NCBI GenBank assembly: GCA_905373705.1
Contig: CAJPUA010000089.1
Coordinates: forward strand, 1 to 5,270
Reading direction: 5' to 3'
DNA: 5,270 bases
From: an uncultured Schwartzia sp.
Lineage (GTDB): Bacteria; Bacillota; Negativicutes; Selenomonadales; Selenomonadaceae
Numbering within the stretch: position 1 is the first letter of the stretch; every line of letters starts with the position of its first letter. This document shows positions 1 through 5,003 of this stretch, one piece after another. A program made the translations under genes and the position numbers. Below the pieces are notes generated by a model. It had not been told where the DNA came from. It did no database searches and saw only the letters and a list, made by a program, of their open reading frames with translations.

Positions 1-31
1 TACGATTTTGCGTATCGGCTCTTGCGGGGCT

Positions 32-1165
32 TCAGCTCCGCCGCCGGGAGAACCAGCGGCGGACTTTCCACCGGAGAAAGCCAGTGAGGCTTTCGTTGTA
101 GATGGCCTGAAAGAGGTCGCGGTCAGCGACCGACAGGCGATCTTCCGCCAGGAGGCGGAAGCGGTCGGAATCGGAGGAGAGCTTTTTCTTGTCCCGCTCC
201 AACTCTCGAATGCGGTTCTTCGCCGTTTCGAGCTGCTTGGCGAAGTCCGGGACCCATTGCTTTTCGGCGACGGTTCGTTTGGCCGCCGCCGTGGCCAGCC
301 AGTCACAGCGTTCGTTCATCGGATTGCCGTTGTGCCCCTTAACCCAGAACCAGGTGATTGGGTATTTTTCCGTCAGGAGCGCCAGCTCGCGCCACAAATC
401 GTTATTGAGCACTTGCGCGGCTTCTTCCGGGGTCCACGACGTCCAGAGTTTTTTGGTGACACCTTGATAGAGGTATTGGCTGTCCGTGTAGACCTGCACA
501 CGCTCGCCGGGGGCGGCGTACGTTTCCAGTGTCCGCAGCGCCGCTACCGCCGCTAATAGTTCCATCCGGTCGCTGCGCGTCATGTCGACGCCGCCGGAGA
601 TCTCTTTGGTGTTGCCGTTCGGCAGGCAGATGACTGCCGCGTAGCCGCCGGCGCCGTCCTCGTGGACGAGGCAGCCGCCGTCGGTGTAGACCATGATGGG
701 CTGGAGCGTGGATTTCATTGCGCCGTTCGGGATGAGTACGGAGTGAGCGCCGGGGTGCGGCTTTTCCGGCCGCCCGCGCATATTGCGCGGCACTCGCGTA
801 ACCTGGTGGCGCTTAATGGGATGAAGGCCCGGCCGGCCTACGGAGCGGAATGGCTTTTTCTGCGCCATATACGCTTTCGCCTGCTCGATGGTAGAAAAGC
901 GCTGGCTTTCTGCACCGTTGAAGCCGCGCACCTGCGCCTCGCATTCGGCGGCGCTGTGATATATGCCCGGGATGCGCCCCCGCCGCACGGCGTAAAAGCC
1001 TTTTTTAACCGTTTCCTCCCCTGCCAGATAGCGCCGGGCCGCTTCTTCATCCTGAAACCGGCGGCCCTCCGCGCCCGGAAATCCGTCGACCTGCTTTTGA
1101 TACGATACGACGTCATAATAAAGACCGGGCGCGTGTCCTTTTCTTACTGCATAAATCCATGCCAT
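32..1165 (-). CDS. rnhA: Ribonuclease HI with two N-terminal hybrid-binding (viroplasmin-like) domains
   Basis: A 377-residue cytoplasmic enzyme predicted to cut the RNA strand of RNA-DNA hybrids (R-loops, replication primers). Two tandem hybrid-binding domains are visible at about residues 2-47 and 55-100, each with the YAVR(K/R)G, PG(I/L)Y, QV.GF.GAE and RF signatures. A basic, proline-rich linker (about 101-155) follows. The RNase H fold spans about 156-297: the catalytic tetrad is D162 (YTDGG), E202 (MELLA), D228 (YTDSQ) and D288 (NERCDW), and H278 in VKGHNGN matches the active-site-loop histidine of E. coli RNase HI. A charged C-terminal extension (about 298-377) includes a probable coiled coil near 306-345 and ends in an Arg-rich tail; it is absent from the E. 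coli enzyme of about 155 residues. The ATG is supported by GGGAGGTGA at 1179-1187, spaced a rather long 13 nt. Family assignment is firm; the symbol is by analogy, and the roles of the duplicated domain and C-terminal tail are unknown. Confidence 0.95.
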   Translation of the reverse strand: MAWIYAVRKGHAPGLYYDVVSYQKQVDGFPGAEGRRFQDEEAARRYLAGEETVKKGFYAVRRGRIPGIYHSAAECEAQVRGFNGAESQRFSTIEQAKAYMAQKKPFRSVGRPGLHPIKRHQVTRVPRNMRGRPEKPHPGAHSVLIPNGAMKSTLQPIMVYTDGGCLVHEDGAGGYAAVICLPNGNTKEISGGVDMTRSDRMELLAAVAALRTLETYAAPGERVQVYTDSQYLYQGVTKKLWTSWTPEEAAQVLNNDLWRELALLTEKYPITWFWVKGHNGNPMNERCDWLATAAAKRTVAEKQWVPDFAKQLETAKNRIRELERDKKKLSSDSDRFRLLAEDRLSVADRDLFQAIYNESLTGFLRWKVRRWFSRRRS

Positions 1166-1178
1166 AAAATCTCGTGTT

Positions 1179-1187
1179 TCACCTCCC
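1179..1187 (-). promoter_or_regulatory. Ribosome binding site of the RNase H gene
   Basis: The minus strand reads GGGAGGTGA, close to the full anti-16S complement, 13 nt before the ATG at 1165. The spacing is longer than usual, but no in-frame ATG, GTG or TTG lies nearer, so it supports the annotated start. Confidence 0.7.
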
Positions 1188-1194
1188 TTGCCGT

Positions 1195-1254
1195 CCGGCG
1201 GGCGATCCCTCGCCGCCGGTAATCTTCGCGTCGGGCGATGCGTATCCGCCGACG
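1195..1254 (-). promoter_or_regulatory. Two tandem GC-rich hairpins in the RNase H mRNA leader
   Basis: Read on the minus strand, the predicted leader holds two successive stem-loops. The 5' one (1254-1229) pairs CGTCGGCG with CGCCCGACG around a 9-nt loop, leaving one bulged C in the 3' arm. The second (1219-1195) pairs CCGGCGGCGA with TCGCCCGCCGG around the tetraloop GGGA (GNRA type), again with one bulged C. It ends 7 nt before the Shine-Dalgarno sequence. No U-tract follows either stem, so they are not intrinsic terminators. A role in mRNA stability or translation control is inference. Confidence 0.5.
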
Positions 1255-1265
1255 GTACTATGGTT

Positions 1266-1294
1266 ATTATACGCTATACGGAAGGAAAACACAA
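1266..1294 (-). promoter_or_regulatory. Promoter of the RNase H gene
   Basis: On the minus strand a perfect TATAAT (-10, 1271-1266) is preceded at exactly 17 bp by TTGTGT (-35, 1294-1289; matches TTGACA at three positions). The predicted start of transcription is near 1259, giving a leader of about 94 nt. It lies downstream of the gyrA terminator, so the RNase H gene is probably transcribed on its own. Confidence 0.6.
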
Positions 1295-1399
1295 AAGAAA
1301 CCTTTGCCAAGTGACAAAAGAACTTTCCTAGGACGAAACGGGCAGGAAAAAAGCGGCGCATCCGCTGAAAAAACGGGTGCGCCACGCACTAAGATACGT

Positions 1400-1436
1400 A
1401 AAAATCTCCCGCCGCCGAAAGGCGCGGGAGATTTTT
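1400..1436 (-). terminator. gyrA: Intrinsic terminator after gyrA (symmetrical, could work both ways)
   Basis: A perfect 12-bp outer stem (AAAAATCTCCCG at 1400-1411 with CGGGAGATTTTT at 1425-1436) encloses a further 4-bp CGCC/GGCG stem closed by a GAAA loop, with one unpaired C at 1412. The A-run and T-run at the two ends give a U-tract in either direction. It begins 42 nt after the gyrA stop codon. The remainder of 1166-1478 holds only the RNase H promoter and leader; I see no gene there. Confidence 0.9.
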
Positions 1437-1478
1437 GCGGCAGGGGAGGCTTTTAAGGCGTCCCTCGTTTCTTCACTT

Positions 1479-3908
1479 TTATTCTGACTTTTGATCCATA
1501 ACGGCAAGAGAAGCGACGCGGTCGCCGTCGTCTGTCTTGATGATTTTAACGCCCTGCGTGTTGCGGCTGATGGTGGAAACCTCGTCGACGTTGGTGCGGA
1601 TGACGATGCCTCCCGTCGTGATGAGCATGAGCTCCTGCCCCGGGTGGACGATCTTGAGCCCAACGACGGCGCCGGTCTTTTCCGTGACTTTCATGTTGAT
1701 AATTCCCTTGCCGCCGCGCTGCTGGACGCGGTATTCGCTGACGACGGTACGTTTGCCGTAGCCTTCCTCGGTGACGGTAAGGATCTCGTGCTCGGGCTTT
1801 ATCGTGTCCATGCCGACGACTTCGTCCATGTCGCTCAGGCGAATGCCGTAAACGCCCCGCGCCTGCCGTCCCATGACCCGGACGTCGGCTTCTTCAAAGA
1901 CGATAGCGAGGCCGTCGCGGGTACCGATGACAATCTGCCGTTCGCCATCCGTCGCCTTGACGCCGATCAAGTCGTCATCCTCGTCAAGCGACAGAGCGAT
2001 CAGACCGCCCTTGCGCGCCGTGTCAAATTCTTTCAGCACCGTCTTTTTTACGATACCCTTGCGCGTCGCCATAAAGAGATAGCGATCCTCCCTAAAGGCG
2101 TTGACGGGAATGACGGCGGTGATCGTCTCGCCGCCGGAGAGCGGCAGCAGGTTGACGATCGCTGTGCCTTTCGCCTGACGCGCGGACTCAGGAATATCGT
2201 AGCCTTTGAGCCGATAAACAAGACCGCGGTTCGTGAAGAAAAGGATGGTCTGGTGCGTCGTCGTAACGAGGAGCTGCTCGACAAAATCCGTCTCCTTCGT
2301 CCCCATGCCGGTCACGCCGCGCCCTCCGCGCTTCTGGTTGCGGTAAGTGTCGAGGGCGATGCGCTTGACGTAGCCGCCGTGGGTCAGCGTCAGCACGACG
2401 TCTTCCTCGGCGATGAGATCCTCTATCGCCATATCCGAGGCGTCGAGGGTGATCCGGGTGCGGCGGTCGTCGCCGAACTGCTCTTTGACCTTTGTCAGCT
2501 CGTCCTTGATGATGCCGAAGATTTTGCTCTCATCGGCGAGGACGGATTTCAGGTACTCGATAGTTTTCAGCACTTCCTGATATTCTTCCTGAATTTTTTC
2601 CCGTTCGAGGCCGGTCAGGCGCTGCAGCCTGAGATCGAGAATCGCCTGCGCCTGCTTTTCCGAGAGAGCGAAGCCATCCATGAGGGCGGCGCGGGCAATA
2701 TCGGCGGTGCGCGACTCCCGGATCGTCTTTATGACCGCGTCGAGATGGTCAAGGGCGATGGTCAGGCCTTCTAAGATGTGCGCCCGGGCCTCGGCTTTCG
2801 CCAGCTCGTATTTCGTCCGGCGGGTGATGACGTCCTCCTGATGAAGAATATAATAGTGCAGGACTTCCTTGAGATTTAAGACGCGCGGTCGGCCGTCCAC
2901 CAATGCCAGCATGATGACGCCGAAGCTGTCCTGCATCTGGGTATGCTTATAAAGCTGGTTCAAAATGACGTTGGCGTTGGCGTCGCGCCGCAGCTCCATG
3001 ACGATGCGCATGCCGTTGCGGTCGGATTCGTCGCGCAGCGCGGTGATGCCGTCGATCGTCTTGTCGCGCACCAGATCGGCGATTTTCTCCACCAGCCGCG
3101 CTTTATTGACTTGGTACGGCAGCTCGGAAACGATGATCTGCGCCTTGCCGCTGGACATCGTTTCGATGTGCGCCTCCGCCCGCATGGGGACGACGCCGCG
3201 CCCGGTGCGATACGCACTGCGCACGCCTTCGAGGCCGAGGATCTGCCCGCCGGTGGGGAAATCCGGCCCCTTGACGGCAGTCATCAGCTCGTCCACCGTC
3301 GCCTCCGGGTTATCGATGAGCATGAGCACGCCGTCGATGACCTCGCGCATATTATGGGGCGGGATGTTCGTCGCCATGCCTACGGCGATGCCCGACGAGC
3401 CGTTTACCAAAAGCTGTGGGAACTTCGCCGGGAGTACCGACGGCTCCTTCAGGGACTCGTCGTAATTCGGGATGAAGTCCACCGTTTCTTTGTCAATATC
3501 TTGCAGCATGAGCTCGGCGATCTTCGACATGCGGACTTCCGTATAGCGCATCGCTGCCGCCGGGTCGCCGTCCACCGAGCCGAAATTGCCATGCCCGTCT
3601 GCCAGGGGATAGCGGATGGAAAAGTCCTGCGCCATGCGCACGATCGCGTCGTACACCGAGCTGTCGCCGTGGGGATGATATTTACCGAGCACCTCGCCGA
3701 CGATACGCGCTGACTTCTTGTAGGGCTTGTTCGAGCCCATGCCCGCTTCCTGCATCGCGTAGAGGATCCGGCGATGGACGGGCTTTAAGCCGTCGCGCAC
3801 ATCCGGCAGCGCTCGCGCCACGATAACGCTCATCGCATAATCGATGTACGAGGTCGACATGACCTCGGCGAGATTCACCGGGACAATCTTATCCTGACCA
3901 AAATCCAA
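1479..3908 (-). CDS. gyrA: DNA gyrase subunit A
   Basis: The breakage-reunion subunit of DNA gyrase (A2B2), which introduces negative supercoils into DNA using ATP hydrolysed by GyrB. Numbering from the longer GTG reading (812 residues), the winged-helix/tower core runs to about 490. Catalytic tyrosine Y125 sits in AAMRYTEVRM, and the quinolone pocket reads HGDSSVYD with S86 and D90. A coiled-coil arm at about 360-480 is followed by the C-terminal beta-pinwheel, whose first blade carries the GyrA box QKRGGRG (528-534), the mark of GyrA rather than ParC. Length is normal for Firmicutes. GTG at 3917 is the upstream-most start, but the sequence around it reads GAGGTGA, a near-perfect Shine-Dalgarno sequence; TTG at 3908-3906, 5 nt beyond it, is therefore the better start (809 residues). 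The gene has its own promoter and terminator. gyrB is not in the window. Confidence 0.97.
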   Translation of the reverse strand: MDFGQDKIVPVNLAEVMSTSYIDYAMSVIVARALPDVRDGLKPVHRRILYAMQEAGMGSNKPYKKSARIVGEVLGKYHPHGDSSVYDAIVRMAQDFSIRYPLADGHGNFGSVDGDPAAAMRYTEVRMSKIAELMLQDIDKETVDFIPNYDESLKEPSVLPAKFPQLLVNGSSGIAVGMATNIPPHNMREVIDGVLMLIDNPEATVDELMTAVKGPDFPTGGQILGLEGVRSAYRTGRGVVPMRAEAHIETMSSGKAQIIVSELPYQVNKARLVEKIADLVRDKTIDGITALRDESDRNGMRIVMELRRDANANVILNQLYKHTQMQDSFGVIMLALVDGRPRVLNLKEVLHYYILHQEDVITRRTKYELAKAEARAHILEGLTIALDHLDAVIKTIRESRTADIARAALMDGFALSEKQAQAILDLRLQRLTGLEREKIQEEYQEVLKTIEYLKSVLADESKIFGIIKDELTKVKEQFGDDRRTRITLDASDMAIEDLIAEEDVVLTLTHGGYVKRIALDTYRNQKRGGRGVTGMGTKETDFVEQLLVTTTHQTILFFTNRGLVYRLKGYDIPESARQAKGTAIVNLLPLSGGETITAVIPVNAFREDRYLFMATRKGIVKKTVLKEFDTARKGGLIALSLDEDDDLIGVKATDGERQIVIGTRDGLAIVFEEADVRVMGRQARGVYGIRLSDMDEVVGMDTIKPEHEILTVTEEGYGKRTVVSEYRVQQRGGKGIINMKVTEKTGAVVGLKIVHPGQELMLITTGGIVIRTNVDEVSTISRNTQGVKIIKTDDGDRVASLAVMDQKSE

Positions 3909-3913
3909 AAAAC

Positions 3914-3920
3914 TCACCTC
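3914..3920 (-). promoter_or_regulatory. gyrA: Shine-Dalgarno sequence that decides the gyrA start
   Basis: The minus strand reads GAGGTGA at 3920-3914. The GTG inside it would be the annotated start in a longest-frame call, but a ribosome bound here would be placed for TTG at 3908, with 5 nt between. No comparable purine-rich site precedes the GTG, where the sequence is TATATTTT. Confidence 0.65.
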
Positions 3921-3946
3921 AAAATATATGACATGACTACCGCTTC

Positions 3947-3975
3947 ATTATATCATTTTTTGTCCGAAAAGTCTA
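3947..3975 (-). promoter_or_regulatory. gyrA: gyrA promoter
   Basis: The minus strand shows a perfect TATAAT (-10, 3952-3947) and, at 17-bp spacing, TAGACT (-35, 3975-3970; four of six match TTGACA). The spacer is A-rich near the -10. Predicted transcription starts near 3940, leaving a leader of about 30 nt. Short GTCATG copies lie on both sides of it on the minus strand (3993-3988 and 3937-3932), too short to call an operator. Confidence 0.65.
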
Positions 3976-4009
3976 AAAATCACCGGTCATGACACGAGGA
4001 TAAGCGTGT

Positions 4010-4035
4010 GGGTTTATCAAACATGTGATAATCCC
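4010..4035. repeat. 26-bp inverted repeat in the divergent gyrA / toxin-antitoxin region
   Basis: The arms are GGG-T-TTATCA (4010-4019) and TGATAA-T-CCC (4026-4035) around a 6-bp centre, AACATG. Nine of ten arm positions pair, the exception being one T-T mismatch. There is no T-run on either side, so it is not a terminator. It sits 35 bp upstream of the gyrA -35 and about 90 bp upstream of the toxin-antitoxin -35, a plausible place for a dimeric regulator to bind. I do not recognise the motif. The rest of 3918-4176 holds only promoters; no gene is visible. Confidence 0.5.
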
Positions 4036-4125
4036 TCGTTTAAACCGGAGTTTTTCGTGTGCCCCATCCCTGGTCTTACAGTGGCGTGCTTTTAAGATTT
4101 TATCACGCGTTCGGGGAAGGATGTG

Positions 4126-4154
4126 TTGCATTTACTTCGCTTTCGCATTACAAT
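4126..4154 (+). promoter_or_regulatory. Promoter of the antitoxin-toxin operon
   Basis: TTGCAT (-35, 4126-4131) and TACAAT (-10, 4149-4154; five of six consensus) are spaced exactly 17 bp. Transcription would begin near 4161, at the Shine-Dalgarno sequence itself, so the leader would be only about 16 nt. A direct repeat, GCATTTAC / GCATTAC, overlaps the two boxes and could be part of an antitoxin operator, though no clear palindrome is seen. A weaker alternative is CTTACA (4075-4080) with TTTTAT 17 bp later, which would give a normal leader. Confidence 0.5.
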
Positions 4155-4176
4155 AAGCAAAAGGAGGTTGTTCATT

Positions 4177-4470
4177 ATGCCCAAAACTGCAACGATCAAT
4201 ATGCGCATTGAGCCGACGATTAAGGATCAGGCGGAAAATGTTTTTTCGAACTTCGGCATCTCTGTGACCGATGCAATCAATATTTTTCTCCATGCATCCA
4301 TTATGGAGGGCGGCTTTCCCTTCCAGCCCAAACAGCCCCTTTACAACAAAGAAACACTCCTTGCTATGCAGGAGGCACGCGACATCATGGAAGGGAAGAT
4401 TGAGGCGAAGCGCTATTCTTCTCTGTCCGCGCTGATGGATGAGCTGGATGCGGAGGAGAGCAATGCTTGA
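4177..4470 (+). CDS. dinJ: DinJ/RelB-family antitoxin
   Basis: A 97-residue antitoxin that should wrap and block the YafQ-type toxin encoded next to it and, with it, repress their shared promoter. The N-terminus (TATINMRIEPTIKDQAENVF, about 4-23) is the strand-helix start of a ribbon-helix-helix DNA-binding domain; ISVTDAINIFLHASI (28-42) is its second helix, followed by the family's GGFPF segment. The C-terminal part (about 58-91) is a charged amphipathic region ending in SALMDELD, the usual toxin-neutralising tail. An upstream GTG at 4123 keeps the frame open, but ATG 4177 is preceded by AAAGGAGG (4160-4167) at 9 nt, and the predicted -10 box lies inside the longer reading, so 4177 is the start. 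The last 8 bp overlap the toxin gene. The family call is firm; the dinJ symbol is by resemblance and pairing. Confidence 0.9.
   Translation: MPKTATINMRIEPTIKDQAENVFSNFGISVTDAINIFLHASIMEGGFPFQPKQPLYNKETLLAMQEARDIMEGKIEAKRYSSLSALMDELDAEESNA
4452..4458 (+). promoter_or_regulatory. Ribosome binding site of the toxin gene, inside the antitoxin frame
   Basis: GGAGGAG lies 4 nt before ATG 4463 and within the last codons of the antitoxin. It decides the toxin start over the in-frame ATGs at 4439 and 4448, which would give an N-terminus unlike the family. The overlap allows translational coupling. Confidence 0.75.
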
Positions 4471-4735
4471 CCTCGTCACCACTACGCAGTTTCGTAAGGA
4501 CTTAAAGAAGCTGCGAAAGCGCGGAGCTGATATCCGGATGCTGGATTTTGTCATCCAGACGCTCCGCGAGGAAAAACCTCTGGCTGAAAAACATCGAGAT
4601 CATGCTCTCGTGGGCAATTACATCGGTTTTCGCGAATGTCATATCGCACCGGACTGGCTTCTCGTCTATGCCATCGATGAGGGAAAGTTGATTTTAACGG
4701 CTTCCCGAACAGGTTCGCATGCTGATCTCTTCTAG
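4463..4735 (+). CDS. yafQ: YafQ-family mRNA interferase toxin (RelE superfamily)
   Basis: A 90-residue toxin expected to enter the ribosomal A site and cut mRNA within translated codons; E. coli YafQ acts at in-frame AAA codons. The RelE-like fold starts with TTTQFRKDLKKL and two helices. The residues known to matter in E. coli YafQ all have counterparts: H47 in RDHALVG (its H50), H60 and D64 in ECHIAPDW (H63, D67), and H86 and F90 in RTGSHADLF (H87 and the C-terminal Phe). E58 replaces the Asp that E. coli has at 61. Length is normal and the frame is intact, so it should be active. It is translated from its own ribosome binding site, overlaps the antitoxin stop by 8 bp, and is followed at once by a terminator. 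Cleavage specificity cannot be told from sequence. Confidence 0.93.
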   Translation: MLDLVTTTQFRKDLKKLRKRGADIRMLDFVIQTLREEKPLAEKHRDHALVGNYIGFRECHIAPDWLLVYAIDEGKLILTASRTGSHADLF

Positions 4736-4765
4736 TCGACTCGTTTTGCGTCGGCTTTTTCTTTT
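4734..4765 (+). terminator. Intrinsic terminator of the toxin-antitoxin operon
   Basis: GTCGAC (4735-4740) pairs with GTCGGC (4750-4755) through a 9-nt loop, with one G-U pair and an extra A-T pair at the base, followed by TTTTTCTTTT. The stem begins in the toxin's TAG stop codon. It is short, but position and U-tract are right. Confidence 0.65.
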
Positions 4766-4883
4766 GAATTTCTGAGCTGATGAAGTAACACCCGTATTGA
4801 GTGAGTCCCTGTGGGGTCGATCGTTTCGTTCCCACAAAGGCGGTGTTGGCTTGGAAAAGAAGTATGCCTTTGGCAAGGGCACG

Positions 4884-4934
4884 GCGAGAGTTCTCCCGTT
4901 CCCGCAAGAAAAATATGATGCGAGAGTTCTCCCG
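4884..4934. repeat. 15-bp direct repeat in a gene-free stretch
   Basis: GCGAGAGTTCTCCCG occurs at 4884-4898 and identically at 4920-4934, 36 bp apart. Each copy with its flanks can form a small imperfect hairpin (ACGG..CCGT in the first, TGCG..CGCA in the second). The surrounding 4766-4941 holds no gene I can support: open frames on both strands give low-complexity Arg/Ser-rich peptides with no family resemblance and no ribosome binding site. It may be a non-coding repeat element or old gene debris. Confidence 0.6.
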
Positions 4935-4941
4935 CACTTTC

Positions 4942-4992
4942 CCTGACGTAAAAGGAGCTCCATCCTCTGGGATGGAGCTCCTTTTCGTCAGG
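4942..4992 (-). terminator. Very long stem-loop, probable bidirectional terminator
   Basis: A 16-bp perfect stem (4950-4965 with 4970-4985, starting AAAAGGAGCTCC and ending GGAGCTCCTTTT) with a TCTG loop is extended by 7 more pairs, CCTGACG (4942-4948) with CGTCAGG (4986-4992), with only T4949 bulged. The A4/T4 tracts give short U-runs in both directions. It begins 11 nt past the stop codon of the minus-strand cupin remnant, which it most likely served. At 23 bp it is longer than most terminators; each arm contains the palindrome GGAGCTCC. Confidence 0.7.
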
Positions 4993-5003
4993 CAAGTGCC
5001 TGC

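Noticed and set aside
8..1222. Plus-strand frames of 182 and 186 codons opposite the RNase H gene
   Set aside because: They are antisense to well-conserved RNase H and hybrid-binding domains, with no recognisable motif or initiation site.
1491..2774. A 427-codon open frame on the plus strand opposite gyrA
   Set aside because: It is a mirror of gyrA codon bias: Asp/Val/Ala/Arg-rich, no family motif, no ribosome binding site, and gyrA on the other strand is certain.
3986..3993. Palindrome GTCATGAC near the gyrA promoter, with a partial repeat at 3932-3937
   Set aside because: Too short to distinguish from chance, and it matches no operator I know.
4010..4035. The divergent-region dyad considered as a LexA/SOS box, because E. 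coli dinJ-yafQ is SOS-linked
   Set aside because: It does not contain the Firmicutes LexA core GAAC-N4-GTTC nor the E. coli CTGT-N8-ACAG.
4123..4176. An 18-residue N-terminal extension of the antitoxin from GTG 4123
   Set aside because: It lacks a ribosome binding site, is unlike DinJ/RelB N-termini, and overlaps the predicted -10 box; ATG 4177 has a consensus site.
4807..4836. TGTGGG / CCCACA inverted repeat with a 15-nt loop
   Set aside because: Only 6 bp of stem with no U-tract; expected by chance at this length.
4884..4934. Direct repeats considered as a CRISPR array
   Set aside because: There are only two copies of 15 bp, no third unit, and no cas gene in the window.
4551..4937. A 128-codon minus-strand frame, and a 69-codon plus-strand frame at 4801-5007
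   Set aside because: One runs antisense through the toxin gene and both cross repeats or the long hairpin; the peptides are low-complexity and have no start site.
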